Of a stretch of DNA of 64,000 nucleotides, positions 35,238 to 48,000 are shown piece after piece. Source of the stretch: Combretum micranthum (Eukaryota > Streptophyta > Magnoliopsida > Myrtales > Combretaceae). The notes beneath the pieces are model-generated. The model was given only the letters and a program-made list of their open reading frames with translations, did no database searches and was not told the DNA's origin. Position numbers and translations under genes: made by a program. The DNA is taken from the NCBI GenBank assembly GCA_024138025.1, contig JAMXBD010000426.1, positions 558,001 to 622,000 on the forward strand, given 5' to 3'. Each line of letters opens with the position of its first letter. Positions within the stretch are counted from its first letter, which is position 1.

Positions 35238-35389
35238 CCTAAAACTAAGAGCTTGCAAAAAAATGACCAAATTGAAAACTCTTTTTTTTTTTTTTTTTAA
35301 TTCGGTTCAGTTTGGATTTCAATTCGAAAATGATAGCTCGATTTGCAATTTGATTCGTAACTTTGAACCAAACCGCACCGTTTTATTTA

Positions 35390-37511
35390 GGAAAAAAAAT
35401 TCCATCGTGGACCATCTTTGCATCCTTGTAAAATACTCACCCCTATCCTCATCTTGTTCCCAAACCCTACTCCTCAGTATCCATTCCACCCCTTCCTCTT
35501 ATCTTTCTAATTTCAATTGCGCCATTCTCCTTCTCCCAGCCTCGGGCTCATCGCATTCTATCTTCAAGTTCTCGTCCCTCGTTCACTTTTATCTTTATCT
35601 CTAGCCGCCACCTCTATCTTAGATAACCTCCATTGGCCTCCGTCCAGTCTCATCTCTCTACTACTATCGTGAGTTGCCATAGCAAAATAGATACGAGCTT
35701 CTAGTTCCAATAATATATGAGCCGATATTAGAAATTGCTCGATATTGGAAATCTTTCTATCTTTTTACTCATACTTTACTTAAGATGGGTTGGGTTGATT
35801 GTTCTTGGTGGTTGCTAGGTGACTGTGGGTGTAGATAAATGGTGATGTTAGGGGGTATGGTAATGGTTATGGTGGTGATTCGAACAAGGTTAGTCGTGAT
35901 AGTAGTTCGGTTAGGGTTGGTTCTGGATTTGTTTGGTGTTGGTTACTGGTAGTGTTGTCGATGGCTATTTTAGAGTAGGTTAAGATGTGATCAGTAGCGG
36001 TCTTGATGGTTACGGGGTTAAGGTAGTTGTTAGTGTTTTGAGCAGTGGCTGGGATTATGGTTAAGAGAGGGATAGATGAGAGGAAAATTTTTACAGAGAG
36101 AAAGAGTTAGAGATGAGAGAGACCCTCAAGAGAAGTCTATAACCTTTCGTTTTAACGTTTAGAGGAAATTATTACCTCCATTATTGTCTGTTTTGCTGAG
36201 TGTTGATGCCAAAAAAAAAAAATGGACTGCAGATTATTATACAAGTAGAAGTTGGTTTATGAGTGTGAGTTTTATTGTTTTTAGTACTAAAACTTAGAAA
36301 GAATTTTAGATGAAGGGTTGTTATGAGATCGGCATGAATGGTAGTTCTTAGAAAAAGTTGGATTACTTTTAGGGAATTTTTATCTGAGATAATGGATAAA
36401 ATGAAGTCTTTGTGCTTTTTTATAGATTAATCTTTCTGATTTTTATAATTTCTTCACATGAAGTTGGATTATAGATTCATCAATAAGTGTTTTATCTAAT
36501 CCTTGTGAGATGTTCTTTATGCTTTGTTTTTTAATTGAATGGAACAAGTTGTTCTAATAACTTAATCGAAATTAAAGGTATTGGAATTTGATAAATTCGG
36601 AAAAGTTAGAATTTGATATTAGTGTTTTCATCTAAATTGGAATTGATCAATCTTTTATGTTTTCATCTAAATGTTTTACTATAAACATATATAAAGCTAT
36701 TGGAATCAGATTAATAAAAAAAGTTGTATAGCATGCACACACACACACACACACACACAAGTCATTGGACTAGTGTTTGTGATAAAAATAAAAAAAAAGG
36801 AAAAAAAAAAGAAGAAGGTTTATGTATACGTAACTAGAATTTCACGTTAGTAATGGAATAAAGGGTTTAGAAATCTTAGGCTTCTGGATTTATCTAGTCC
36901 AGTTTTTATGTTGTTAGAGAGAATCATGAAAGGACCTACATAATAATGTGTATTAACCTTGTGTATCTCGTACACACACACACACACACAGTTTGTTCAT
37001 TGGTTGCTTGCTTTTTTGGGTTAACGTAGTTATAAGATTTCTTATCCATGTAGATGTGATATATTAAAGGGGTGATCAAATGTCAAAACTTATTTTTTTT
37101 GAATAATACCAATTAAAAATATATATAATTACATATATTTATTTTAGCCATTCTCATTAGTTGAGAAGATATACAAGTTGATAGCAGTTTGTTGAAGCGA
37201 CTTATGAGTTGAATAATTCTCAATTAGCAGCAAGCAAAGGTATATGTCTAGTGTCTTATCAGCTTCATCATCTAATTTTTGTTTAAAATCTTTTCAAGGG
37301 TTTGATAATTTTTGTTATAATTCTTCTTTTCATTGATACAATCTAGACCAATAAAAATTTATACAATATTAATTCTCAGTATGATGATTACTAGAAGATG
37401 TTATCCAACTCTAGAAAGTAGAAATATTTAGCTCCTTTGTTCATGCTTATCTTATAAACCAATATGCAAGACATATTCATCAAATTCGATCCTATTTGGT
37501 TTGCTTTTCAG
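35390..37511. other. hAT 5' region, non-coding
   Basis: A C/T-rich leader-like stretch at 35400-35650, then G-rich 'ggtggt' DNA at 35780-36130, and two CA microsatellites. No coding region. A splice acceptor 'ttgcttttcag' directly precedes the transposase ATG at 37512, so introns probably lie here. Confidence 0.4.
36736..36759. repeat. (CA)n microsatellite
   Basis: Twelve CA units, uninterrupted. A second run of about nine units lies at 36972-36990. Confidence 0.9.
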
Positions 37512-39649
37512 ATGTCTTCAATTGATGCGCAAAGTATGAGTGAAGCATTAAATGTAGATGCTTCCAAGAGTAATCTAATGGATATGGAAGCTTCCAAGCA
37601 AAAAGTTAATATAGATGAACTTGTTAATCAAGATTGTCAGAATGATAATAGCGGTAGTTTGCTTACTTTTGTACAACATATAAACCCCCTCTTATTCCCT
37701 CTGCATTGGCTTCTAACAAAAGATAAAGGTCTAAAGTTTGGCAACATATGACATTAGAATCACATGAAAATGGAAACAAGAAGGCAAGATGCAATTATTG
37801 TCATAGAACTTTTAAGTATAATGGTGGGAATGGAACCAGTGCATTGCGTACACATTTAAATAGATGTAAGCAATTTGTTGACAAAGAGACAATGAGTGAG
37901 CAAAAAATTCTCACCAGTATATTTGATAATAAGCAGCTTTCCATGCAAGTAGTTAACAATTTTGATGAGAGTCGGTGTAGGAGAGAGCTTGCTAGAATGT
38001 TTATAGTTGTTGAGCTGCTATTTAAACTTGTTGAAAATAAAGCTTTTGTCAGTTATTCCAATGTAATACAACCTAAGTTTTCAGTTCCATCTTATAGAAC
38101 TTTAAGATATGATTGTGTAGAGTTGTACAATGAGGAGAGGGAGAAACTGAGGCAATTCTTTTCTAAATTTAATGGCAGGGTGTGTTGACTAAAGACACCT
38201 AGTTATCTTACCAAAATTTGTTTTATATGTGCTTGACATGTCACTTCATTGATGACAATTGGAAATTGCAAAAAAAGATTTTGAAGTTTTGTCCAATTTC
38301 TGGTCACTCTAATGAGGCAATTGGCAGTGCTTGTAGAGGCATGTTTGAATGGTTAGGGTATAATAAAGGTTCTTATAATCATTATTGACAATGCAAGTTC
38401 TAATGATCTTTGTATTCAATATTTAAAAAGGATATTGTAATCTTGAGGAACATTTATGTTGAAGGAGACTATCTCCATATGAGATGTTATGCACAAATTT
38501 TAAGTTTGACTGTGAAGGAAGGTTTGAAAGATATGAATGATTCTATATTTAGAATTCAATTTGCTGTTAAATTTGTTAAGTCTTCTCCATCAAGATTAGT
38601 GAGGTTCAAAAGCTGTGTGACACAATAAAATATAAGAAGAAGGCATTGTTATCTTTAGATGTTGAAACTAGATGGAATTCAACATATACAATGTTGGAGT
38701 CAGCTGTGACATTTGAGAAAGCATGTGAATTATTAGAGATGAAGGATGAGAAGTTTAGGGCAGATCTTACTGGCAACAAAATGAAGGGACTTCCTATAGA
38801 AGAAGATTGGGTGTACGTACATAGCATCTTACCTTTCTTAAAAACATTTTATGATGCTACTCTAGCATTTTTTGATCCTTGTATGCCACTTGCAATCATT
38901 TTGTTGAAAAAATTATTGTGATGGTCCAAGATCAAAGAACAATGTAAAAGTGATGATTTATCTATAAGAATGATGGCTGGGAGAATGAATAGAAAGCATG
39001 AGAAGTATTAAGGAAATATTAACAACATAAATGTATCACCATTTGTTGTTGTTGTTCTTGGTCATCATCTAAAGTTGTCTTGTGTGGATTGGATGGTGAG
39101 AGAAGTTCATGATGATGATAAGGGAAAACAACTAATGGAAAAATTTCACTATGCCCTCTCAAGCTTGTTTCATTATTATGATTCTTGTATAAAGCATAGT
39201 AAGGAAAGCTCTAAGACAAATTCCGAAGGTCTTGTGAAGGAACCAAAACTAGAAGCGATAAATGAAAAACACAAAAAGAAATTGAGAAACAAGTTCATAA
39301 AAAAAGTGGGAGAGGACAAAACGATGCAGAAAAATGAATTTGAGAAATATTTAGCAGAAGAACGCGAGGAACTTGAAGATGATGATAAAGGTTTTGATGT
39401 ATTTGATTGGCGGAAAAATTCTCATGTAGATACCCTATCCTCTCGTTAATGGTAAAAGGTACCTTGGCAATTCCTCTTTCAACTGTGGCTTCAAAAAGTG
39501 CCTTTAGCATGGGCGGTCGAGTTCTTGATGCTTTTAGGAGTTCCTTAACTCCATCTATGGTGGAAGCCCTCATATGTGCACAAGATTAGCTCAAAAAATT
39601 GCAATGTTGTAATGAGGAAGATCTTGAAGCACTGGAAATTTTTAATTAG
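37512..39649 (+). pseudogene. hAT (Ac-type) transposase with BED zinc finger, decayed
   Basis: From MSSIDAQSMSEAL at the ATG after a splice acceptor, a frame change near 37720 leads into a BED finger: ARCNYCHRTFKYN, then TSALRTHLNRC (CxxC...H...C, about 37785-37868). Further blocks are the LRQFFSKF segment, YLHMRCYAQILSL (38475-38520; usual HIRCAAHILNL), LDVETRWNSTYTMLESA (38658-38708), FHYALSSLFHYYD, and the hATC dimerisation domain GTLAIPLSTVASKSAFSMGG at 39460-39520. The hATC motif normally has S-E-S-A-F; here the Glu is Lys, and that Glu is one of the catalytic residues. Stops and frameshifts (for example near 38190, 38385 and 38920, and a TAG at 39587) disable it. Confidence 0.85.
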
Positions 39650-40857
39650 GTTTCCATTGGTAAATTTTATATTAGTTTCATTTTCTTTCATATGTTGATT
39701 ATGTGCTAATAAGTTATTAGTAATATCATGTCTTTTTTTATATCTTTTAGACACTAAAGTTGCAAAATTGATAATTCAACCACTATAAATATACCCTGAT
39801 TAAATTAAGGTCAGTCCACTAAAGTATATTAAATTAGGAATTAAAATACTTTACAGATTTTGATGGTTTTCTATTTCACTTACTTATTTATTTTTCAATG
39901 TAAATATAAATGAAAAGAAAGAAAGGAATTTTTGGTCTTCTTTTCTATTATCGCTAAGGCTCTTCATGTTTCTCGAACTCAGCATAATCCAAGGATAAAA
40001 ACTATAAACTATGAAAAGTAAAATACTAAACAAAACTATGAAAGAGAAATTAAAGTATTTTACTGGATGCAAGTGCTCTTCTCTTAATACTAAAATGCTT
40101 GTCTATCCTAAGTAGAGAAATTATTCTTTGCCAATGTTTTGTAGCTGAAATTATTTCTGATCTTCGTATGGGATGTATTAGGTTGCATTTTTTCTATAGT
40201 AGATAGGTAGATTCTATAGTGGGTCTTTCACTTGTTTATTTAAAAACCCACAACTGAATTCACATAAAAAGAAAGAGAAAGAAGAAAGTGAAAAACAAAG
40301 GGGGAAAAATGGAAAAGAAAATTGTTTTACTTTTTTTTTTTAATGTTGCTATGCTTCATCAATAGCAACAGCAATAGTGGCAAGGGAACGAGAGCATGTG
40401 TGTGCATGTTGTCTACTTTTATTGGTTGTAATTTTCTATCGATCATGTACAATCAATTTTAAAAATTATGTATTACCATGTGTGTATGGTCTCACTAGTT
40501 TTGGTTCTTCTTTTGATAGGAAGCTGGACTAAATTTGTCGAAATCCTTTAGAACTACTTTGTGACAAAAAAAAAAAAAAATTGATTCAGGCATTCAACTT
40601 CCTTCATTCCTTGCATTGTATAGAAGGACAAACATTGCAAATAGCAAACATATTTATTGGTTTTTCTTGGAAATTAGGAGTTATACATGTACCACTTGTT
40701 TGCAAAGATCTGTTTCTATTTGCTGGACCATGATTACTACACTTTCTTGTTGAGATTTTTATCACATACATGACATAACCTATTCCCTTTTTTTATTTCT
40801 TTTCATAAATTTTTATGTAGAGTTTCTATTTCTGTTTGCAGGGTACAAACTAGCAAG

Positions 40858-41762
40858 CATGGTTGTCAAACTCATGAGTTTACTCGTACATTTTTATGAG
40901 TTTACGAGTTGGTGATGATATTTCAATTCAACTCGCATACAAAATCGTTTTTTGAGTAAACTCGTAAGTAGAATCGTAGAATCGTGAGTAGAATCGGTAG
41001 AATCGGTGGTAAAATCGTAGTAAAATCGTAAAGTTGTAATTTTACACTTTTTTTTTTCTATTTAAACTTTAAAAATGCAATCAATTTAATATATTTAAAT
41101 TTAGGGTTTTTGGGGTTAGTTCTTGATATTTATCTTAATCTAACTTAATTTTAGTTTTTTTAATATTTTTTTCCTTTTATTTCCTTTTTTTTTGTATTTT
41201 TTAGAGATTTATTTTCTTTTAGGTTACATACTATGATATATTTTGAGCATTTTGAATGAAAATTAAACTAATATATATAGTGCTATATTTTCACCTTTTT
41301 TAGTAATATTTATCTATAATTTATTTTCCATAAATATAATGATTTTTTATGTAACGATTTTTTGTGAAAATATATAGTGAACATGAAAATATTTATTACT
41401 GCACAAAACTGCCTACTCATACATAATAATTTAAATAATTTGTAATACATCTTAATAATTATAGATTATGAATCATCATTAAATAAAACTAATTTTTTAA
41501 TCATAAAATTGCTCTAAAATCTTAATGACATTATGTGAATTATGATTGATAAAACTTAAATTTTGGTTGTACATAACTAATTTAATACTAAATTCTTTAT
41601 TTTCATAATTTATTTAAAGTTTTATTAGTTTAGTAAGTACATCAATAGTTTTTGTAAGAAATTTTTAGTTGTAGAATTTTACGATTCTACATTTCGATTT
41701 TACGTTTCGATTTTACGGACCCCTTAGCGATTCTAGGTAGAAACTCGAGTTCGACAACCATG
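40858..41762. mobile_element. 905 bp non-autonomous inverted-repeat element
   Basis: The left end CATGGTTGTCAAACTC mirrors the right end, which reads CATGGTTGTCGAACTCGA in reverse complement. Both ends continue with related words built on 'gtagaatcg/gtaaaatcg' (left 40970-41030; right, inverted, 41675-41745). CAAG flanks both sides (40854-40857, 41763-41766). The interior is AT-rich and non-coding. It lies within the hAT region at 35.2-42.4 kb. Superfamily unknown. Confidence 0.65.
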
Positions 41763-42449
41763 CAAGATAGATTTCCATGGTTATGTTTGGTGAATGCTTT
41801 ACATGGGGAATACATAAATCAATGTCTAGTGTTTGTGCTAATGAATTAGACAGAGTAACCTTTAGTTTCTTTCTGTTAATTGAGTAGCATGTGTTAATGT
41901 TTCAATATTTTATTAAAGCTACTTGCTTGTCTCAATTTTTTCTGTAGATGGAGATGCAAGTGGAAGATAATATTATGATGCCTGGTAAGAGTGTACTTAT
42001 CCTTGCTAGTTTTTTATTAGTGGATAATGTTTTAGTTTAAATATATCATGAAACTTGCTATGTATATTGGATTCTTTCTTTCTCATCTAATTATGGAAGA
42101 AACTAGCTCGCTAATGTATGACTTGTTTATTTACTCTTGATGTTATTTTCTTAAATGCAAGAATGGGAAAGCAAGTCACACTATCATAAGTTCTTTTTAT
42201 TGAAATGGAAAAAGAGCAAATTCTCTCTTTTTCCTTATACGGTTCGAATTGTATACCAAACCGTTTAGGTTTGAAAAATTAGTAAATTGAATAGTACGAT
42301 TAGGCTCGATTTTATAAATATAACTTAATCGTAATTTTAGGTTTGGTTCAGCTTAGTTATATTTAAATCGATTTCATCTCATCACCCCCTTTAACTAACC
42401 TAAAACATCTCCATGCTCCGATCCAATTTATGATCCCCTTGAGTCCAAC

Positions 42450-43250
42450 TGATGCGTGCTAAGCACGGATCTACAATTTCCCGGACTTTAAGAATCAAAG
42501 TGGACCTTGACCCGATGAAATATCCAAAGTTAGATATGAGAATTCCACAAACCTTGGTATGAATTGATAAAATAAACCTTAATCTATTGGTCGAGTAATC
42601 CTAGAACCTTGATATGGAGATCTCGCCCCTATGGAAAGCACCGACCAAGAACCTTGGTATAACGAAGAACACAACAAAAATTCAAAGCTCTCGAAAGAAC
42701 TCAAAAGAAGAATTCTCTCTCAAAAGAATTTCAATATCAAAAGCGATTTGTCTTTGAAACAAATACAAAAACCTATATGTAATAACACCAAGGAAACCCA
42801 AAAGACACAAAACAAAATAAGTTTGTCGGTTGATAAAAGCTGGTAGCCTAAATACAAGATTGGATAGCCTTGGGAGTAGCCTTAAAAAATTGGATTTCGT
42901 GGACCTTATATGCTAGCTAAAGGCTGGTGGTGTAAACCCATAGGCCAGTGACGTAAACCCTGAAGGATGGTGGCGTTGGAGGCAGCTTTAAAAATCATGA
43001 AACTGATCAAAATTCAACCTAAAGATGGCTGGCGATGCAACTTAAAAACCAACAGCATAAAACATTCAAAATAGACAACTTTGAGTCCATTTTAATTTTG
43101 TTATGCTTTATCACCATATGATATAATGAAGTTGCTCGGATCTTTTCCATTTCGTCTTACTATGTTGAATAACTTTATTTCTCCTTCCAAAGCTGATTCA
43201 ATGTGCTTCGTTCGATCCTCTATGAAGTTCTTGAAATATCCATTGAATTC
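42450..43250 (-). repeat. 3' LTR-like region of the second CRM-like copy
   Basis: It follows the polyprotein tail on the minus strand. It contains repeated 'gccagc/ggctggtgg' words, also present in the other copy's LTR as 'gccagcg', and a TATA-like 'gcatataagg' near 42912. Its start overlaps the coding tail and is uncertain. Confidence 0.5.
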
Positions 43251-43306
43251 ATTCAAAGTTTCTTAGCCTGGCTTCGTGTAATCATGCCTTCGGGTACTTG
43301 AACTTG

Positions 43307-44845
43307 TTATGGCGAGCTTAGTGCTATCGTATCTTCATCATTCTCTTTCTCTTCGAAAGGATTCATCCTCGAATCAGCTTCACCTACATCAAAAGGACTC
43401 AAGTCCGAAGCGTTAAATGTACCACTCACATTGTACTCACCTGGCAAGTCCAGTTTATAGGTGTTGTTGTTCATCTTTTCGATGACTTGAAATGATCCAT
43501 CTCCTTGAGTCTTTAAGTTTGACTTCCTTTGAGATGGAAATCTCTTCTTCCTTAGGTGCACCTACACCCAATCACCTAGTTCAAATATAACTTTCTTTCT
43601 ACTTACCTTTGTTTGCTTGTTGAATATATTGCTCATTCCTCTTTTCAATCCGTTGTCACACCTGTTCATGTAATTTCTTTATAGTTTTTGCCTTTTTCTT
43701 TTCATCTAAACTAGTCCTGTTATTAACTGGTAAAGGAAATAAATCTAAAGGCGTTTGTAGATTAAAAGCATAAACAACCTCAAATGGTGAAAAACATATA
43801 GTAGAATGAACAATGTAGTTATATGCAAATTCAATGAATGGTAAACATTCCTCCCAAGACTTTAACTATTTTTAATCGCAACTCATAGCAAGGTTGTCAT
43901 TGTTCTATTCACCTCCTCAATTTGTCCATTGGTTTATGGATGACAAGTAGTAGAAAATAACAGCTTAATGCCCAGTTTGCTCCACAAAACTTGCCAGTAA
44001 TGGCTCAAAAATTTGATATCCCTATCACTAACAATGCTTTTAGGAACACCATGTAATTTGACAATCTCCTTAAAGAACAAGTCGGCAATATGAGATACAT
44101 TGTCGGTTTTATAACAAGCAATAAAGTGTGCCATTTTAGAAAATCTATCCACAACAACAAATATTGAGTCACAATCCCTTTTTAACCTAAGTAATCCCAA
44201 AACAAAACCCATAAAAACGTTAGTCCATGGTTTACTAGGAATATGTAAAGGAGTATATAAACCATGAGGCATTACTCTAGATTTGGCCTTTTTGCAATTC
44301 ACATAACGACTACAAATTCTTTCCACATCTTTTCTCATGTGAGGCTAATAAAAATGTTCAGCTAATAAAGTTTTAGTCACACTAAAATACCCTATCAAAC
44401 CTCCATTATGAGACTCCCTAACAAGTAATTTTTTCATAGAACATCGAGGCACACACAAATTTCCCTCTCTAAATAAAAAGTCCTCATGCCTATAAAACTT
44501 GTTGAAAGATCCTTCCTCATAGGCAGCATAAATCGTAGAAAAATCATGATTACCAGTATACAACTCTTTGATATATTCAACACCTAATAATTTTGCATTA
44601 AGAGTTGAGAGAAGGACATACATGCGCAATAAGGCATCAGTAACCACATTTTCTTTACCTTGCTTGTAACAGATAATAAAGAGGAAAGTCTCAATGAATT
44701 CCATCCAGCGGACATATCTCCTGTTCAGTTTTCCTTGCCCTTTCAAATGCTTCAGCGATTCGTGATCAGTGTAGATCACAAATTCCTTTGGCCACAAATA
44801 AGTTTGCCGAGTCTCTAAAGCCCTTACTAATGCATCAGGAATAAA
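43307..44845 (-). pseudogene. RNase H end, integrase and C-terminal tail of the second CRM-like copy
   Basis: Three open pieces in order. 44797-44345 has [20 protein letters not shown] and [12 protein letters not shown]. 44338-43934 has the knuckle [18 protein letters not shown], then [40 protein letters not shown] and STTCHP. 43561-43307 has the tail LRKKRFPSQRKSNL, DGSFQVIEKMNNNTYKLDL and FNASDLSPFDVGEAD. A D..D..E integrase core is recognisable. The pieces are separated by stops and small frame changes, though this copy is better preserved than the first. Confidence 0.85.
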
Positions 44846-45187
44846 ATACTAACACTAAATTAAATATTTTGATGGTATAATGTTTAGCTTCGGGAATAAA
44901 ATATAGTAATACCTATATTGTAAATTTATCACGTTGATAGCAATATATGTATTATTCTATTGATAACTTTTAATTTTATCAGTATTCTTATTAAACTTAA
45001 TTGTTGTCACAATATATTATTTATCTTATTAATCATATCTAGCAATCCAATATTTAACATTTTGAGATTCTTATTCTGTCCCTAATTTCTAAACATTAAT
45101 TACAATTACTATTGATATTACTACTGCATTTGGGCATATAGGAAAAAATAATATTTAAATAAATTGTTACAAAGATATAGATCGTAT
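44846..45187. other. AT-rich junction DNA
   Basis: Between the truncation point of the CRM-like copy and the Tat LTR. No gene or recognisable element. Confidence 0.5.
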
Positions 45188-45752
45188 TGATGGTCCAATC
45201 CTAACATTGGGCCTATCTGAGCTGAGCCTTTCATTTTATTGGGCCAGGCAAAATACACTACCTTAGGGCCTATTGGTGAACTTTCCTCCTTACCAACTCG
45301 AGCTTAATGCCCAAATGGCTCTGGCAACTTCTGTTTTGGCACACCATGACTCGATCGGGACCAACCTGCATAACATGGTATCGTGACACCACATGATCAC
45401 CCACTCACCCACTACAAATATAACCGCCAAACTAACCAACCACCTGCCCACTCACCGACGACGAACACAACTACCAAGCTAATGATCACTCGCCCATGAT
45501 TGACATAACCGCTACGTCAGTCCCTTATAAATATGATTGGACCACCATCGATTAAGATAATGTCGCATAAAACCATATTCTCTAATATATTCTACAGGTT
45601 TTCTATAGCAAACACTAACTTAAGCATTAAAGTGCATGCCAAGCCCACACCCAGGGTATCCTAGCGAATTTTCTATTTTATAGATTCTCTTATATTGCGT
45701 TCCAAGCACATTATCAACTGATTGAGCCCCTACTAGATTTAAGCAAGTGACA
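45188..45752 (+). repeat. 5' LTR of the Tat element
   Basis: It starts TGATGGTCCAATCC (start tentative) and ends 'aagtgaca' at 45752, followed by the primer-binding site. It has a TATA box (45526-45533) and a TGACGT-type motif 7 bases before it. Length is about 565 bp. Confidence 0.6.
45514..45533 (+). promoter_or_regulatory. LTR promoter: TGACG-type motif and TATA box
   Basis: ACGTCA at 45514-45519 (TGACGT on the other strand, the core bound by TGA-type bZIP factors) is followed by TATAAATA at 45526-45533. The transcript would start about 30 bases downstream, giving an R-U5 of roughly 190 bases. Motif match only. Confidence 0.4.
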
Positions 45753-45772
45753 TTTGGCACTGTTTGTAGGAA
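45753..45772 (+). other. Primer-binding-site region
   Basis: 'ttTGGCACTGTTTGTAGGAA' directly after the LTR end. In Tat and Athila elements the corresponding site begins TGGCGCCGT. The match is partial here, in keeping with decay. Confidence 0.45.
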
Positions 45773-45873
45773 GATTCGACCCTTGGTGGAAGAATTCCCT
45801 TATTCTTTTTCCAAATATCTTTAAAAAAATCCTATAGCATATTTCACAAGAAGGTGAAACCCTAAACCTCGAC

Positions 45874-47345
45874 ATGCCACCTCACGCCAGAAAAAAAAAA
45901 AAAAAGAAGAAGACAATCTTGGGGCGATGGCCCCGAAGGTGGCTTGAAACCTACCTTAGGGCCACCTAGTTCCATGAGACATTACGAAACCCAAGTGGGA
46001 CCTAGCATTCAACCAGCCTCTAACGGTCCCCTGGAATAGGATTGCCTCAACCACCTAGAAGACATGCTCTACCAGGTCGTAGAACAAAATATCAATATTA
46101 TTAACACAATACGAATGATGAAATTGCCTTAAAGAGCTGGAGTTAGGGGCACGGCTTTCCCAACTATAGTAATGCAGCAACTAAAACCTGCTGCTCTAGT
46201 AGATGCTAATCACACTTGCTAAGCAGCCAACACCCCTACCAATGTGACTATATTGCATTTGCAAGTTTCACATGGCCCCAAGAACCTTTCAATTGCACCT
46301 ATGGCATAAAAAACACAAGTTGGCACTCCCTCGCCCATGGAGCTCCTTATGTGCCACTAAAAACAATTCGAGGACATGACCCTCGAGGAATTGGAGAAAG
46401 AGATTAGAAAAATGTTAAAGATAAAGGAAAACAAAAAGAGTACCCCTATACTCAAAATGACCCAAGTGGCCATCAAGAAACAACTAGCTCAATCGATCAT
46501 TGATGAGCCATGGCCACTAAGGATGAAGCTACCCATGTTCAAGTTTTATGATGGGACAATCGACTCAGATGAGCACCTTAGAAAGTACAAGGATTATGTG
46601 CTAGTATTCGGGTTTAATGATGCCCTTTTTTGTAAATTGTTCATTGGGACATTGGAAAAAGGAGCAAACAATTGGCTTCAGCAACTAGCTGATGTCTCCA
46701 TTATTTCTTTTGAAGGCCTTTCCATTGCATTTATGATTCATTTTATGGTGATCAGACCCCTGAAAAGGGTACATCTTCCCTATTCCAGGTAAACCAAAAA
46801 AAGGATGAGTCCCTAAGAGACTTATATCACTCGGTTCATCTAAGTAATCATGGAAGCGGATGACTTCAACGTCAGTCTTGCAATATAAGTAGCCACTTAT
46901 GGAGTTAAAACAAATGAGAGTATTTTCCACTTCCTTGCTAAAGACAAACCTAAGCCGACAAGTACATACATTATGAGGATTTTATAGTCGCTTGAAACAA
47001 AATTGAAAAATCCTAAAAGGAGCACCTACATGATTAGAAATCTAAAGGATTGGCCAAGGATCAATTAGACCCTCTCAGAGAAAAAGAAGGATAGGAATCC
47101 TAAGGCAAAAAACCATAAGGAAAATGGAGGTATTTCAAATCCAATTTCCTCCCTTAAACAAACCACTGGAAGACATCTTCCTAAAAATCGAGAACTCTAG
47201 CATCTTGCCCAAATCGACTAAGATGCATGACAGATTAGGAAGAAGGGATGCGAGCAAGTATTGTGGTTACCATCAAAATGCAGGCCCAACGCTAATAACT
47301 TCCATCAACTCAAGACAGCCTTGCAAGAGGGTTCCTATGATAATA
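45874..47345 (+). pseudogene. Gag of the Tat element
   Basis: An ATG at 45874 (MPPHARKKKKKK) is a possible start, followed by stops. The clear core is 46376-46790: EPWPLRMKLPMFKFYDGTID, then DEHLRKYKDYVLVFGFNDAL, FIGTLEKGANNWLQQL and FEGLSIAFMIHF, the standard Tat gag arrangement. A second piece (47124-47350) has FPPLNKPLEDIFLKIENSS, then ASKYCGYHQNAG, corresponding to the C-x3-H type end of Tat gag. Frame changes occur around 46790 and 47290. Confidence 0.82.
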
Positions 47346-47579
47346 CTTAGTTAATACAAAAAACACCATCAAAAGACATAACCAATGAATAAGGAAAGAC
47401 CATCAGCAATACTCCAATGATCGCACTAGTCAACACGCCGACGACACGACTTATGGAATAGTCAAGACGATTGTTAGAGGACCACAACCAACAAATCTCT
47501 TCCGATATGTTAGAAACGACAAAGGAAAAGAAGTGATGGTTATGGCAAAGAGAGAAAAACTGGATAGGACTCAATTTTA

Positions 47580-48000
47580 CTTAAGCTAACCTGGACAACG
47601 TTAAAATCCCCCACCAAGACGCCTTTACTGTAAAAGCAAGAGCAGCAAGTTTCGACATGACGGAAGTCTTGGTTGATATGGGGAGTAGTATGGACATTAT
47701 TTTTCGCCATGTCTTTAATAGGCTCTAAGACGATAGCATCCATAAAAGGCTTAAGCTGTGCAAACATAAGATCTTTGGATTCAACAACTAGTCGACCAAA
47801 GTTAAAGGAATTGTTACCCTACTAATGAGGTTGGGTGATGACAAACATAAGGCCTAGAATGAGGTTGAGTTCTTAGTGGTGGACAGCTGGTCACCTTATA
47901 ACATTGTCATAAGCTGATCAACACTCTTCTTGTTCCAAATGGTCCCTTCACCAGCTTACTTAAAGGTAAAATTCCCTACACCAAATGGGGTCAACATATG
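47580..48000 (+). pseudogene. Aspartic protease of the Tat element
   Basis: The sequence reads TEVLVDMGSSMDIIFRHVFN near 47660-47720. The D-x-G-S-S-x-D-I active-site block is intact except that the usual Asn after Asp is Met. It is followed by KVKGIVTLLMRLGDDKH and WSPYNIVIS. Stops at 47728, 47788, 47859 and 47918 break it. Confidence 0.75.

Larger units (their letters stand above)
35246..42398 (+). mobile_element. hAT transposon copy with decayed transposase (boundaries tentative)
   Basis: It contains an Ac-type transposase pseudogene (37512-39649). Subterminal stretches rich in 'ggttcggtt/aaccgaacc'-like words lie at 35300-35385 and 42240-42350, as in many plant hAT elements. CCTAAAAC occurs at 35238-35245, directly before a hAT-like start TAAGAGCTTGCAAA, and again at 42399-42406. 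The right end does not mirror the left end well, so the 8-bp repeat could be chance. A 905 bp element is nested inside. Confidence 0.45.
42450..44845 (-). mobile_element. Truncated Ty3/gypsy element, CRM-like, second copy
   Basis: On the minus strand, coding similarity starts abruptly within RNase H at about 44845 ([18 protein letters not shown]) and runs through integrase to the polyprotein tail (43307), the tail motif GMITRSQAKKL near 43260, and a 3' LTR-like region ending 'cacgcatca' at 42450. Everything upstream of the RNase H is missing. It is the same lineage as the copy at 24.6-29.8 kb but distinctly diverged. Confidence 0.8.

Noticed and set aside
35209..35604. 131-residue open frame
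   Set aside because: It runs through a poly-T tract and hAT subterminal repeats, with no protein family features.
35238..42406. Firm 8-bp target duplication CCTAAAAC for the second hAT
   Set aside because: The right end does not mirror the left TIR, and an 8-base match over two searched regions can be chance. Kept as tentative boundaries only.
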